A stretch of DNA of 64,000 nt from Flavisolibacter longurius (lineage in GTDB: Bacteria > Bacteroidota > Bacteroidia > Chitinophagales > Chitinophagaceae). The notes beneath the pieces are model-generated. The model worked only from the letters and a program-made list of their open reading frames with translations, was not told where the DNA came from and made no database searches. Below are positions 18,242-28,742 of this stretch, one piece after another (position 1 is the first letter of the stretch; each line of letters starts with the position of its first letter). A program made the position numbers and the translations under genes. The stretch covers positions 248,001 to 312,000 of the forward strand of contig JACJGO010000005.1 in assembly GCA_014163555.1 (NCBI GenBank), written 5' to 3'.

Positions 18242-21200
18242 ATGCGTATGCGATTATTTCTGCTAGCAATGTTAGCTCTCCTGTTTGCAACGAACACGGT
18301 TCATGCACAGGCAAAGCGAACAGTTACTGGGGTGGTGAGGAACGCTGAAGGCGCAGCTCTTACCGGTGCAACCGTTAATGAGAAAGGTACCAACAACAAT
18401 GTGACAACAGATGAAAATGGTGCTTTCTCGATTAACGTGTCGCAAAATGCAACCCTTGTGGTTTCTTATGCGGGCTTTACCCTACAGGAGGTATCCGCTT
18501 CCGGTACGGCGCCGCTTGCAGTTGTGCTGCAACCTAACAATGCCACCATGAATGAAGTGGTGGTAACCGGATTTGGAGTCCGGAGAGAAACCCGAAAACT
18601 TGCGTATTCCGTACAGCAGGTAAAGGGTGAAGAATTGGCCAGGGCCAACACACCTAACATTGTGAATGCACTGCAAGGAAAAGTGGCCGGTGTATTTATT
18701 AACCAGGGCAATGGTGGACCCATGTCTTCTTCCCGTATCCGCATCCGTGGTAACAGTTCGCTGCGGCCAAATACCCAGCCATTGGTAGTAATCGACGGCG
18801 TTATCATTGAGCCCAGTACAACGGGAAGTGATAGCTGGGGTAGCAACAGTGATTTTGGAAACCAGATGAAAAACCTGAACCCCGACGATTACGAGAGCCT
18901 TACGGTTCTGAAAGGGTCAGCAGCCAGTGCTTTGTATGGTTCGCAGGCGCAGAATGGTGTGTTGGTAATTACCACTAAAAAAGGTCGTGCCCGCAAAGGA
19001 ATTGGGGTCAACGTTTCGCAAACCTTTACTGTGGACAGGGTTTATAAATCCATCGATGTACAAAATGAATTTGGTGCCGGTATCCGGCCAACGTTTACCA
19101 AAGTTCCCGTTACACCCGGCAGTACCGACAGTGTATTTGCTGTAGATAACAGTAACTGGCCATGGAGTTTTGGTCCCCGTTTCCAGGGGCAGCAGGTTCG
19201 CGACATTGATGGCCGCATGATTACATGGGAACCCAAACCCAATAACCTGATCGACGCTTTTCAGGATGCTCATTTCCGCAATACCTATGTTTCACTGGAT
19301 GGTGCCAGCGATAAAGGCAGTTACCGTTTTTCCTATACCAATACGGCTAATACATACATTACACCAAATACGGATTTAAAGCGTGACAATTTTGGTCTGC
19401 GGATCAACCAGCGCATACACCCGTTGTTGAATGTAGATGCCTCCATAAACTATTCGGTTACGAAAAGCAAGAACCCTTTGTTCCAGGGTGGCAACAACAG
19501 TCCCTTGTTCCAGTTGGTGTATTTCAACCCAAGGAACTTCGATACAAAATACTGGATGGAGAATTACCTGGATTCGGCCGGTGGTTTAAACAGGAATAAT
19601 CCATATGGTATGGCTAGCCTTTGGTTCAACCAAAACTACCGTAACGATCTGCAAACAGAAAAAACCTTGCTGGCAAACGTAGATGTGACTTCCAACATCA
19701 CCTCCTGGTTAAACCTGCTGGTTCGGGCTAACCTAAACGATCGTACTACCGATTTTGAGTCGAAAATGCATGGTACAGGTGTAAACTTCGCTGGCGGTAG
19801 CTATAGAATCAGCAATACGGTTGGAAGAAACTCACGCCTCCAGGTTTTACTGAACGGAAACCGGAGTTTTGGTGAAGACTTTGAATTCAACTTTGGCGCC
19901 GGTGGCGAAACCCAGCGGTATCAGCCAACCAAGTTCACAACGATCAGCACTACCAATGGTCTGAAAGTACCACAACAGTTTACACTCGGTAACTCCGTTG
20001 GACCGCTGAACAGCAATGGTGGCGTGGCCAGCAGAAGCACGAAGAGACTGGATGCAGCTTACGTTTACGGTGACCTGACTTTCAAAGACATGCTTACGCT
20101 GAACTTCAGTGCCCGTAACGACTGGTCTTCTACCTTATTGTATCCCAGAGACGGACATGGCGATCACAGCTATTTTTATCCGTCAGCAGGTCTAGCTTTT
20201 GTATTCACAGAACTGACAAGAAAAAGTGGCAAACTTGACTTTTTGTCCTTTGGTAAAGTTAGAGCCAGCCTGGCCTATACGGGTCTGGGCGTTGATCCCT
20301 GGGAAACCAGTACAGGTAACTATGCATTCCTGGGCAACTATGACCTGGGCGGTCGTTTGGTTCCACGTTATGGATTTGACGGTAACACCCTTGGTAGCCA
20401 GGATATCCGGAACGAATCTACCCGTGAGATTGAATTTGGTGCAGACCTGCGTTTCTTCAGCAACCGACTTGGAATTGATGCCTCTTACTATAAGAAAAAT
20501 ACGACGAACCAACTGTTGTTCCTGACAGTGCCGGTGGAAAGTGGCGTAGACAGAAAAGCGATCAATGCCGGTAACATTCAGAATCAGGGCATTGAGATTA
20601 TGCTGACGGCAACGCCAATCCGCACCCGTAACCTTGAGTGGACGACGTCTTTCAACTTTGCCCGCAACCGGAACAAGATTCTTGAATTGGCACCTGGGGT
20701 AACATCTTATGACCTTGATCTTGCTTTTGGTGCTGATATGGCTTCTGTTGCCAGAGCAGGTAGAGATTATGGAACGATTGTAACCGGTTATGCCTATGCA
20801 ACGTACCAGAAACGGGATGCTGCCGGCAAGCCTGTCGATCACCCCAACAATGGCAAAAGAATGCTGGCACAGAACGGACGCTTTTACCGTATGTCAGAAG
20901 TAGGCCAGGGCCAGAAAGAGCTGGGTACCATGATGGAGAAGTTTACCCTTAGCAACATTCAGAACATCCGCTACAAAAACTTCAATTTTGGTTTCCAGAT
21001 CGACAGCAAAATTGGTGGCATGATGGCTTCTGCCACACACCAATACGGTTCTAACGGTGGTAACCTGAAAAGTACACTCTTTGGTCGCTCTGCTGATTTT
21101 GGCGGCTTGACAAGAAGAACATACAACGCTACCACAGGTGCAGTTACCGGAACATTCGATGATGGTATCATTCCTGAAGGTGTATTTGCTGATGGTATTA

Positions 21201-21604
21201 GCATCAAGGCACCAAATGGACAAACATTTGATGTTGGTGGAATGTCGTACCAGGAAGCGGTTAGCAAAGGCATTGTGGAGCCACTGGAAGCCCGCATTTA
21301 TTATGCCCGCCTGACGCAATGGTCAACCGGTATTCGTGAGTATTCTACTTTCGAAAACAGTTGGGTAGCCTTGCGTGAAGTTTCAATCGGCTACACACTG
21401 CCACAAACGGTGGCGGCAAAACTTCGCTTGCAAAACCTGCGTCTGAACCTGGTGGGACGGAACCTTATGTATCTCTATACAACAACAAAAGACGGCATCC
21501 ATCCGGAAGGTGGTTTACTGAGCAACCGTGCTGGAACCTTTGCTGAATATGGCGGTGTGCCTTATATCAGAAGTATAGGTTTGACGCTGAATGCCGGTTT
21601 TTAA
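18242..21604 (+). CDS. susC: SusC-type TonB-dependent outer membrane transporter
   Basis: 1120 residues. A signal peptide (MRMRLFLLAMLALLFATNTVHA) is followed by a carboxypeptidase-regulatory-like domain (about 27-95, VTGVVRNAEGAALTGATV), a SusC-type motif MNEVVVTGFG at about 103 and the plug domain (ALQGKVAGVFI, RIRGNSSLRPNTQPLVVIDGV). The rest is a beta-barrel ending in an aromatic-rich strand and a terminal phenylalanine (IGLTLNAGF). It imports oligosaccharides released at the surface, using TonB energy. The SusD partner follows 25 bases later. No N-terminal FecR-interaction (STN) domain and no ECF sigma/anti-sigma pair is seen. Confidence 0.96.
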   Translation: MRMRLFLLAMLALLFATNTVHAQAKRTVTGVVRNAEGAALTGATVNEKGTNNNVTTDENGAFSINVSQNATLVVSYAGFTLQEVSASGTAPLAVVLQPNNATMNEVVVTGFGVRRETRKLAYSVQQVKGEELARANTPNIVNALQGKVAGVFINQGNGGPMSSSRIRIRGNSSLRPNTQPLVVIDGVIIEPSTTGSDSWGSNSDFGNQMKNLNPDDYESLTVLKGSAASALYGSQAQNGVLVITTKKGRARKGIGVNVSQTFTVDRVYKSIDVQNEFGAGIRPTFTKVPVTPGSTDSVFAVDNSNWPWSFGPRFQGQQVRDIDGRMITWEPKPNNLIDAFQDAHFRNTYVSLDGASDKGSYRFSYTNTANTYITPNTDLKRDNFGLRINQRIHPLLNVDASINYSVTKSKNPLFQGGNNSPLFQLVYFNPRNFDTKYWMENYLDSAGGLNRNNPYGMASLWFNQNYRNDLQTEKTLLANVDVTSNITSWLNLLVRANLNDRTTDFESKMHGTGVNFAGGSYRISNTVGRNSRLQVLLNGNRSFGEDFEFNFGAGGETQRYQPTKFTTISTTNGLKVPQQFTLGNSVGPLNSNGGVASRSTKRLDAAYVYGDLTFKDMLTLNFSARNDWSSTLLYPRDGHGDHSYFYPSAGLAFVFTELTRKSGKLDFLSFGKVRASLAYTGLGVDPWETSTGNYAFLGNYDLGGRLVPRYGFDGNTLGSQDIRNESTREIEFGADLRFFSNRLGIDASYYKKNTTNQLLFLTVPVESGVDRKAINAGNIQNQGIEIMLTATPIRTRNLEWTTSFNFARNRNKILELAPGVTSYDLDLAFGADMASVARAGRDYGTIVTGYAYATYQKRDAAGKPVDHPNNGKRMLAQNGRFYRMSEVGQGQKELGTMMEKFTLSNIQNIRYKNFNFGFQIDSKIGGMMASATHQYGSNGGNLKSTLFGRSADFGGLTRRTYNATTGAVTGTFDDGIIPEGVFADGISIKAPNGQTFDVGGMSYQEAVSKGIVEPLEARIYYARLTQWSTGIREYSTFENSWVALREVSIGYTLPQTVAAKLRLQNLRLNLVGRNLMYLYTTTKDGIHPEGGLLSNRAGTFAEYGGVPYIRSIGLTLNAGF

Positions 21605-21629
21605 TTTCATCATCTAACAAAGAGGAAAA

Positions 21630-23351
21630 ATGAAAACAAAGTTTCTAAACTTTTCACTGGCAATGGCAGTTCTCTTTTCAGGTATATCGTCCTGTAAAAA
21701 AGAGGCTTTCATTGAGGCCAATACAAACCCGGGAACCATTTATAATATCACTCCCGAAGAACAGTTTACCAATGCCAGCATTGCCATGTTCGATGCGGAT
21801 TTTGAGTACTACTACGATTATTACCGCATTATGATGCCATGGATGCAATACCATACACCACAAAATGGTAATGGTAAAACCTTCATGAGTGAAGTGGGTA
21901 ATTTCAACCAGCGCTATGGTTATTACTATACGCGGGTAGGCAATGTGCTGACCGATGTGATTCAGTTGATTGAGCGCATGCCGGAAGAGGAAAAATCTGT
22001 GCGGCAGCATCAAAAAGCCATTGCCCAGATCCTGAAGATCTACTATGCTTTTTATACATCGGACATCAATGGCAACATCCCGTATACGGAAGCTTTCCAG
22101 GCACGTTATGGCGGCACTTTAACGCCAAAGTATGATACGCAGGAGCAACTGTTTACCATATTCGAAAACGAATTGAAGCAGATTGTGGCTACGTTATCTT
22201 CCGGCGCCGGAACACAGCGTTCTTTTGGTGATGCCGATCTGTATTACAAAGGCGATATAACCAAATGGAAAAAAGCCGCCAACGTGCTGCGCCTGCGTAT
22301 TGCTATGCGTTTAATGAAACGCAAGCCCGATGTTTTGCGTACGGTGGCTACAGATGTTCTTTCCAGCCCGGACAATGTATTTTCCAGCAATGCAGACAAT
22401 CTGGTCTTCATTACCGGAACAGGACATGCCGGCGTGGGCGGCAACTGGGACTTTAGTAATGCCGTGTTTCGTGCACCAAAATCACTGGTCGATTTTATGT
22501 GGGAAACCAGTGATCCAAGGCTTCGTATTTTTTACCAGAAGAATACCTACACGCAGGAAAACGTAAACCTTGCCATCGCACAGAACGTATTGCCAGCCGG
22601 TACCGTTTGGAACCCGCGTCAATATGTGGGAAGCTTTGCCAATCCTGACAGGTCCTCTGATCCCACGGTTATTTCACAGTACTATACGACCCGCACCATC
22701 CGGAAGCCAAACAGCAGCGGTGCCATGGCCAACTTTACCCTGGATACGCTTTCAAGGGTTAATTACCGTCTGTTTACTCCGGGTGTAGCTGATGCCAATG
22801 GACAGGTGGGAACCGGAAATTCCATCTTTCCTTTACTTACTTATCCTGAGCTTTGCTTTTATCGTGCCGAGCTGGCAGCGATGGGTATTACTACCGAAAA
22901 TGCGGCGGTTCAGTATGAAAATGGTGTGAAGGCTTCGATGAAAATGTATGATCAGTTTGGAAGCTTGGCTAAGGTGTTCGATTACCAGCCCATTACAGAT
23001 GCAGAAATCAATGCAGCCTACAATCATCCAAAAGTGAAATACGATCCGGCTATTGGTCTTCAACAGATCTATGCACAATCCTATATTCACTTCTTTAAGC
23101 AAGCCAACGAAGCATGGGCAATGTTTAAGAGAACTGGTCAGCCCAACTCCACAACGGTTTTACCGCTGGAGCAGATTACGGCAGATGGCGTTGTTCAGCG
23201 CATGCCGCGCAGAGCACTCATTAATACTCCCCTTACAACAAACATGAACTACGAAAACGCCAGGCAGTCATTAGAACAAATGGCAACTGACCCGGGATTC
23301 GGGCAAGGCCCGGCTGATATCTTCGGCCGCGTTTGGTGGGATAAACAATAA
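21630..23351 (+). CDS. susD: SusD/RagB-family surface glycan-binding lipoprotein (SusD-like 2)
   Basis: 573 residues. A good ribosome site AGAGG precedes the ATG. The lipobox places the acylated cysteine at C22 (LFSGISSC), so the mature protein is a lipoprotein, likely exposed on the surface as the lid of the SusC transporter. The alpha-helical repeats (QHQKAIAQILKIYYAF, KKAANVLRLRIAMRLMKR) match the SusD-like group 2 family often paired with longer SusC proteins. An intrinsic terminator follows directly, so the pair forms a defined transcription unit with possible read-through. Confidence 0.95.
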   Translation: MKTKFLNFSLAMAVLFSGISSCKKEAFIEANTNPGTIYNITPEEQFTNASIAMFDADFEYYYDYYRIMMPWMQYHTPQNGNGKTFMSEVGNFNQRYGYYYTRVGNVLTDVIQLIERMPEEEKSVRQHQKAIAQILKIYYAFYTSDINGNIPYTEAFQARYGGTLTPKYDTQEQLFTIFENELKQIVATLSSGAGTQRSFGDADLYYKGDITKWKKAANVLRLRIAMRLMKRKPDVLRTVATDVLSSPDNVFSSNADNLVFITGTGHAGVGGNWDFSNAVFRAPKSLVDFMWETSDPRLRIFYQKNTYTQENVNLAIAQNVLPAGTVWNPRQYVGSFANPDRSSDPTVISQYYTTRTIRKPNSSGAMANFTLDTLSRVNYRLFTPGVADANGQVGTGNSIFPLLTYPELCFYRAELAAMGITTENAAVQYENGVKASMKMYDQFGSLAKVFDYQPITDAEINAAYNHPKVKYDPAIGLQQIYAQSYIHFFKQANEAWAMFKRTGQPNSTTVLPLEQITADGVVQRMPRRALINTPLTTNMNYENARQSLEQMATDPGFGQGPADIFGRVWWDKQ

Positions 23352-23364
23352 TTGTTTTTTATTT

Positions 23365-23408
23365 GAAAGACTCCCGGTTTGCAAAAACCCGGAGTCTTTC
23401 TTTTTTTG
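23365..23408 (+). terminator. Intrinsic terminator after susD
   Basis: GAAAGACTCC (23365-23374) and GGAGTCTTTC (23391-23400) form a 10-bp stem that extends inward with one bulged C and GG/CC pairs, followed by a run of T (23401-23407). It starts 13 bases after the susD stop. It separates the SusC/SusD unit from the redox block. Confidence 0.85.
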
Positions 23409-23436
23409 CTAACCTGTTTTTCGCTATGTTGGTTTC

Positions 23437-24042
23437 ATGAAACGCTTGCCGGCTGCTATATACGTTGTTCTGCTTTTGGGGCTTGCTGCCTGTGCCATGC
23501 GGCAAAAACCGCAGGATGCCTCCTGGCATTCGCCTGCAACAACAGCAGTGCATAACATAGCTTTGCAGCACAAGGGCAAAAATGCCTACATTGAGACCGA
23601 TAAAACTCCGGTTTCGTTATTGGTTTTTTTATCACCGGAATGCCCGCTTTGCAAAAATTACAGTCTCGTACTAAATACCTTGTACCAAAAGTATAACGAC
23701 AGTGTCCGGTTTTATGGCATTGTACCCGGAAGGACCTACACGAAAGAAGAGATACAACGTTTTGTGGATGATTACAAAATTCAGTTCCCGGTTTATATTG
23801 ACCTGCAGAAAAAACTAAGTAACAGTATTAATGCCACAACCACACCGGAAGTGGTTTTACTCAACAAGGCCGGAAATTTTGTTTACCGTGGTGCCATTGA
23901 TGACTGGGTGCAGGCACTGGGCCAAAAAAAAGCAAAACCGGAACAGCATTACTTGGAAGATGCCGTTACGCAGTATCTTCAGAACAAACCTGTTTCCATA
24001 AAGCAAACAACACCCATCGGGTGCCTGATAAATGAGTTTTGA
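23437..24042 (+). CDS. Thioredoxin-like (redoxin) lipoprotein
   Basis: 201 residues. A lipoprotein signal ends in GLAAC (C20). The thioredoxin-like fold carries SPECPLCKNY, a CPLC redox motif, followed by FYGIVPGRTYTKEEIQRFVDDY and a cis-proline region TTTPEVVLLN. It resembles AhpC/TSA-type redoxins fused or linked to copper monooxygenase-like proteins. Its coding end overlaps or abuts the next gene (start 24032 or 24047), which suggests coupled synthesis of an electron or disulphide donor with the haem/copper protein. Periplasmic, membrane-anchored location is inferred from the lipobox. Confidence 0.88.
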   Translation: MKRLPAAIYVVLLLGLAACAMRQKPQDASWHSPATTAVHNIALQHKGKNAYIETDKTPVSLLVFLSPECPLCKNYSLVLNTLYQKYNDSVRFYGIVPGRTYTKEEIQRFVDDYKIQFPVYIDLQKKLSNSINATTTPEVVLLNKAGNFVYRGAIDDWVQALGQKKAKPEQHYLEDAVTQYLQNKPVSIKQTTPIGCLINEF

Positions 24043-24046
24043 CAGC

Positions 24047-25369
24047 ATGAGAAAGAATTTCTTTTATACCGTTTTTTACTGTGTAGGAATCAGCGCAGGC
24101 GCATTTGCACAAACACCCACATTTGTAAAAAATATTGCCCCCATCATTCATTCCAAATGCACGCCCTGCCACCAGCCAACTGAAGCGGCGCCGTTCTCCC
24201 TGATCACCTATGAAGATGTGGCCAAGCGGGCTACGTTTGTAAAACAGGTTGTACAGAGCGGCTACATGCCCCCCTGGAAAGCAGACCCGCATTATGTTTC
24301 GTACGACAATGACCGATCCTTAACCCAAAAAGAAAAAGACCTGATTATCCAATGGGTTGATGCCAAAGCACCCCGTGGAGATGGGCAGGAGCCCAAAGCG
24401 GAACTCCAGCGTTTCGCACAAAAAGGGAGAAATGCCGGACGCAAACCCGATGTTACCCTGATGACAAAAGTCGGCTATACGGTACCGGGAGACAATTACG
24501 AACGGTTTGTTGTGTACCGGATTCCTTTTGACCTTAAAGACTCTGCCAACGTATCGGCCATAGAATTTACATCCAGCAATAAAAAACTGATTCACCACGC
24601 CAACTATAGCATTCATGAAGTTCCTGAAGGTATCGATATCAACAGTGGCCCGGATATGATCAACCTTTCAGAGGAAGACCGCACCCGTTATGATGCCTAT
24701 ATTCCCTTTAAAAAAACCATAACCTATTATGGCGGCTATATTCCCGGTTCTACCGGAGAATCGTATCCGAAAGGTATGGGCTGGGTAATGCCCAAACGCG
24801 GCGTTATCCTGCTGACTGTACACTATGCACCATCGGCAAAGGACGAAGAAAGCCTTTCCGGCGTCAACCTGTACTTCACCAAAGAACCGGTGGACCGTAA
24901 AGTAAAAGTGATCAGCTTTGGATCCGGAGGTATTGGCGAAGAACAGATCACGCCACCCCTGATGATCATGCCCAACCGGGTAAAAACATTTTCACTCACC
25001 GTATCCAACCCGGGCGAAGATTTTTCAGTCCTGTATGTGTGGCCGCACATGCACCTGCTGGGAAAAGTATTTAAAGCCTACGGCATAGCACCTATGGGTG
25101 ATACCATCCGGCTGGCCCACATCCCGCAATGGGATTTTCGCTGGCAGGAAAACTACCGGTTTAAAAACCTGGTTCGCATACCCCGCGGTACGCGACTGTA
25201 TATTGAAGGAACGTATGACAATACCAGCAGCAATCCGTTCAACCCGAACAAACCGCCCCGATTGGTAATGTCGTCCGGTGACATGCGGGCAACGGATGAA
25301 ATGATGACCCTTATGATGGTTTTTTTACCGTACAAAGACGGAGACGAAACCCTTTCAATCGAACAATAA
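24047..25369 (+). CDS. Haem c / PHM-like copper monooxygenase fusion, secreted
   Basis: 440 residues from the ATG at 24047 (an ATG at 24032 overlaps the previous gene by 11 bases). A signal peptide ends at AFA. A short cytochrome c part has the haem site CTPCH (about residue 38) and later MPPWKADP, where the Met may be the distal haem ligand. The C-terminal two thirds match the peptidylglycine monooxygenase fold: KLIHHANYSIHEV (His pair) and LLTVHYAP for one copper; PHMHLLGK (HxH) and TDEMM (Met) for the second. All expected copper ligands appear present. The reaction is unknown; related enzymes hydroxylate C-H bonds with copper and an electron donor. The neighbouring redoxin and the haem could supply electrons. 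Confidence 0.82.
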   Translation: MRKNFFYTVFYCVGISAGAFAQTPTFVKNIAPIIHSKCTPCHQPTEAAPFSLITYEDVAKRATFVKQVVQSGYMPPWKADPHYVSYDNDRSLTQKEKDLIIQWVDAKAPRGDGQEPKAELQRFAQKGRNAGRKPDVTLMTKVGYTVPGDNYERFVVYRIPFDLKDSANVSAIEFTSSNKKLIHHANYSIHEVPEGIDINSGPDMINLSEEDRTRYDAYIPFKKTITYYGGYIPGSTGESYPKGMGWVMPKRGVILLTVHYAPSAKDEESLSGVNLYFTKEPVDRKVKVISFGSGGIGEEQITPPLMIMPNRVKTFSLTVSNPGEDFSVLYVWPHMHLLGKVFKAYGIAPMGDTIRLAHIPQWDFRWQENYRFKNLVRIPRGTRLYIEGTYDNTSSNPFNPNKPPRLVMSSGDMRATDEMMTLMMVFLPYKDGDETLSIEQ

Positions 25370-25373
25370 ACGT

Positions 25374-28300
25374 ATGCGCATTCTGGCATCCATCTTTGGC
25401 TTATGCAGTAGTTTGCTGATAGGGCTCCCTTCCCTGGCACAGCAAACAGCAGCGTTGTTTTCCCGGATGAATGAAGCGCAAACCGGTGTGCGGTTTATCA
25501 ATACCATCAAAGAAGATGATTCGCTTCACGTGATGAAGTATGAATACCTCTACAACGGTCATGGCATTGGCGTAGCCGATTTTAATGGCGACGGCTTGCA
25601 GGATCTCTTCTTTTCCGGGAATACCGTTCCGCATAAATTGTTTCTGAATACCGGAGGGTTTTCGTTTAGGGACATTACTACTGAAGCCGGCGTTAGTGGA
25701 AACGGAACCTGGAGCACGGGTGTCAGTATCGCGGATGTAAACGGAGATGGCTTGCCGGATATCTATGTTTGCCATTCCGGGAAGTATGGCAAGGAAAGTC
25801 TTTTGGCCAATGAATTATACATCAACAAAGGACTTCGAAACGGCGTTCCGCACTTTGAAGAAAAGGCTAAACAATTTGGCCTGGATGCACCGGGCACACA
25901 ATCCACACAAGCGGCCTTTTTCGATTACGATCGCGATGGCGATCTGGACATGTTTCTGCTGAACCATTCCAATCATACCTACAATCCCTACCTCAACACC
26001 CGCAAAGTCAGGGCTACTCCACACAGCGGTTTCGGCAACCGACTTTTCCGTAACGACCGCCGTGCCGATGGTACAATGAATTTTACCGATGTCACACAGG
26101 CTTCCGGTATTATCAACAATGCACTCAATTTTGGTTTGAGTGTAACCATCAGCGATATGAATGCCGACGGCTGGCCGGACATTTACACCACATCCGATTA
26201 TACCGAACAGGATTGTTATTATGTCAACAATGGCAATGGTACGTTTCGCCAGGCCTTGCAACAATCCTTTACACATATTTCCAAATACTCCATGGGAGCA
26301 GATATTGCCGACTACAACAACGACGGCAAGCCCGATGTGGTTACGCTGGACATGCTGCCACAGGATAATTACAGGCAAAAATTATTGAAGGGCCCAGACG
26401 AATATGATGCTTATCATTTATTACTAGACAGCGGTTATTATCACCAGCAGATGCGAAACATGCTGCACCTGAATAGTGGTTTGGATGCTTTGGGAAATGT
26501 TCGCTTCCGCGAGATTGGGCAACTGGCCGGAATTTCGAATACGGATTGGAGCTGGGCCCCCTTGCTGGCAGACCTGGATAACGATGGCTGGAAGGACCTA
26601 ATAGTGACAAACGGCTACCTGCGTGATTTTACCGACCTGGATTTTTTAAAATACACAGTTGCAAACACGCAACTGGAAGAAGCGGCAAAAGGCAACCTGA
26701 ATTTCAGGACCTATGACCTGGTAAAAAAAATGCCCTCCAACAAACTGACCAACTACCTTTTTAAAAATAATGGCGACTTAACCTTTAGCGACAAAAGTGC
26801 TGAATGGGGATTTACAACACCTTCCGTTTCCAACGCGGCGGTTTATGCCGACCTGGATAATGATGGAGACCTTGATCTGGTGATTGGAAATAACAACGAA
26901 CCGGTGATGCTTTACCGGAACAATGCGCAGGAACAATTGAAAAACCAGTTTATAAAACTAGAACTGAAAGGACAAGGGGCTAATACTGCGGTGCTGGGGG
27001 CCAAGGTCTGGCTATATGCCGGCGGCAAAACGCAGTATGCCGAGCAGTATCCCGTTCGCGGATACCAGTCTTCAGTAGCCCCTGTGCTTCTTTTTGGTTT
27101 GGGTGCTTACCAACAGGCAGACTCCTTGGTTGTTCAATGGCCGGATGGAAGTTACGCCTCCAAAACAATCCTTCCGGCTGGTAAGACTGTAGTTTTTACC
27201 CAGCAAGAGGCGACAAAGACGGCGATTGCTAAAAAGAACAACAACTATTTATACCGGGATGTGACTGCAACCGCAGGCTTGCAGTTCAGGCACCAGGAAA
27301 ATGAGTTCATTGATTTTAAAGATGAAGTTTTGCTGCCCTACCAATTGTCGAAAATGGGTCCGGCGCTGGCAAAAGCCGATGTCAATGGCGATGGGCTGGA
27401 AGATGTTTTTATCGGCGGTGCCATTGGACAGAGCGCTAAACTTTTTCTGCAGCAGGCTTCGGGTTCTTTTACGGAAAGTCCGTCTCAACCCTGGGAATCA
27501 GACCGCGAAAGTGAAGATGTAAAAGCACTATTTTTTGATGCGGATAACGACAAGGATGCTGACTTGTATGTTGTAAGCGGTGGCAACGAATACGGCGATG
27601 GTTCTCCCGAATATGCCGATCGACTTTACATTAATGATGGGAGGGGTAGTTTCAATAAATCTATGGAAGCACTGCCTGCGATGGTCAGCAGCAAGCAAAC
27701 AGTTACTGCTGCAGATATGGATGGGGATGGCGACATGGATCTTTTTGTTGGCGGTTCTGCTATACCGGGATCATTCCCGATGGCGGCCCGCAGTTACCTG
27801 TTGCGGAACGATAGCAAGGGAAATAGTGTACGCTTCACCGATGCCACAGAAACCTGGAGTAAAGACCTGTTGCATCCGGGAATTGTTACATCTGCGTTGT
27901 GGCAGGATTTGGATAAAGATGGTTTGCCGGAACTACTGATTGCCGGCGACTGGATGCCGCTGCAGCTTTTCAAAAATAAAAAAGACAGGTTGCAGAATAT
28001 TTCTGCCGAAGCCGGGTTGATGCAAACCAACGGACTTTGGTCATCGCTTTTAGCAGAAGACATCGATGGCGATGGCGATACGGATTTCATCGCTGGCAAC
28101 AGCGGGTTGAATAACCAGTTCAGGGCATCCGTAAAAGAACCCATGACGGTGCATGCAGCCGATTTTGATGATAACGGCACGCTGGATGCTATCACCTGTT
28201 ATTATATCCAGGGAAAAAGCTACCCGATGGCCTCACGGGATGAACTGCTTGACCAGATTGTTCCGCTGCGGAAAAAATTTGTCAAATACAAGGATTATGC

Positions 28301-28742
28301 ATCGGCATCGCTGGTGGATATTTTCACCAAAAGCAAACTGGCTTCGGCAGACGTGAAATCGGTTTACCAACTGGCTTCCTGCCTGCTGGTAAATGATGGT
28401 AAGAACCGTTTCACCCTGCAGCCACTTCCGGCACAGGCGCAGTTTTCAAAGCTGTTTGGTCTTCTAAGCAGGGATGTTGATCAGGACGGAAAAAAAGATC
28501 TTTTACTGGCCGGCAACTTTTTCCCGTACCGGGTACAATTGGGACGGAATGACGCCGGACTTGGGGTTTTACTGAAAGGAGATGGAGCCGGTGGTTTTCA
28601 GCCGCTGCCAAACGAAGAAGCAGGCTTGTTTATCGATGGTGATGTGCGCAACATAGTTTCTTTAACCACGAAAAATGGTGAAACCCTGCTCGTGATTGCC
28701 AGGAATAACGATAGGGTGCAGGTGCTCAAAATTGCGAAATGA
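25374..28742 (+). CDS. VCBS/FG-GAP repeat protein with ASPIC/UnbV domain
   Basis: 1122 residues with a signal peptide ending SLAQ. At least 13, by eye 14, calcium-binding type repeats of the form xDxDxDGxxD are spread along the chain (ADFNGDGLQDL, ADVNGDGLPDI, DYDRDGDLDM and so on), forming two beta-propellers. Between them, at about 520-610, lies an ASPIC/UnbV domain (ANTAVLGAKVWLYAGG, VRGYQSSVAPVLLFGLG, VVQWPDG). Such proteins are secreted, calcium-stabilised and commonly encoded beside SusC/SusD in Bacteroidota, with unknown role. The start is 4 bases after the monooxygenase stop and the end overlaps the haloperoxidase start (ATGA), so it is tightly built into this block. Confidence 0.92.
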   Translation: MRILASIFGLCSSLLIGLPSLAQQTAALFSRMNEAQTGVRFINTIKEDDSLHVMKYEYLYNGHGIGVADFNGDGLQDLFFSGNTVPHKLFLNTGGFSFRDITTEAGVSGNGTWSTGVSIADVNGDGLPDIYVCHSGKYGKESLLANELYINKGLRNGVPHFEEKAKQFGLDAPGTQSTQAAFFDYDRDGDLDMFLLNHSNHTYNPYLNTRKVRATPHSGFGNRLFRNDRRADGTMNFTDVTQASGIINNALNFGLSVTISDMNADGWPDIYTTSDYTEQDCYYVNNGNGTFRQALQQSFTHISKYSMGADIADYNNDGKPDVVTLDMLPQDNYRQKLLKGPDEYDAYHLLLDSGYYHQQMRNMLHLNSGLDALGNVRFREIGQLAGISNTDWSWAPLLADLDNDGWKDLIVTNGYLRDFTDLDFLKYTVANTQLEEAAKGNLNFRTYDLVKKMPSNKLTNYLFKNNGDLTFSDKSAEWGFTTPSVSNAAVYADLDNDGDLDLVIGNNNEPVMLYRNNAQEQLKNQFIKLELKGQGANTAVLGAKVWLYAGGKTQYAEQYPVRGYQSSVAPVLLFGLGAYQQADSLVVQWPDGSYASKTILPAGKTVVFTQQEATKTAIAKKNNNYLYRDVTATAGLQFRHQENEFIDFKDEVLLPYQLSKMGPALAKADVNGDGLEDVFIGGAIGQSAKLFLQQASGSFTESPSQPWESDRESEDVKALFFDADNDKDADLYVVSGGNEYGDGSPEYADRLYINDGRGSFNKSMEALPAMVSSKQTVTAADMDGDGDMDLFVGGSAIPGSFPMAARSYLLRNDSKGNSVRFTDATETWSKDLLHPGIVTSALWQDLDKDGLPELLIAGDWMPLQLFKNKKDRLQNISAEAGLMQTNGLWSSLLAEDIDGDGDTDFIAGNSGLNNQFRASVKEPMTVHAADFDDNGTLDAITCYYIQGKSYPMASRDELLDQIVPLRKKFVKYKDYASASLVDIFTKSKLASADVKSVYQLASCLLVNDGKNRFTLQPLPAQAQFSKLFGLLSRDVDQDGKKDLLLAGNFFPYRVQLGRNDAGLGVLLKGDGAGGFQPLPNEEAGLFIDGDVRNIVSLTTKNGETLLVIARNNDRVQVLKIAK

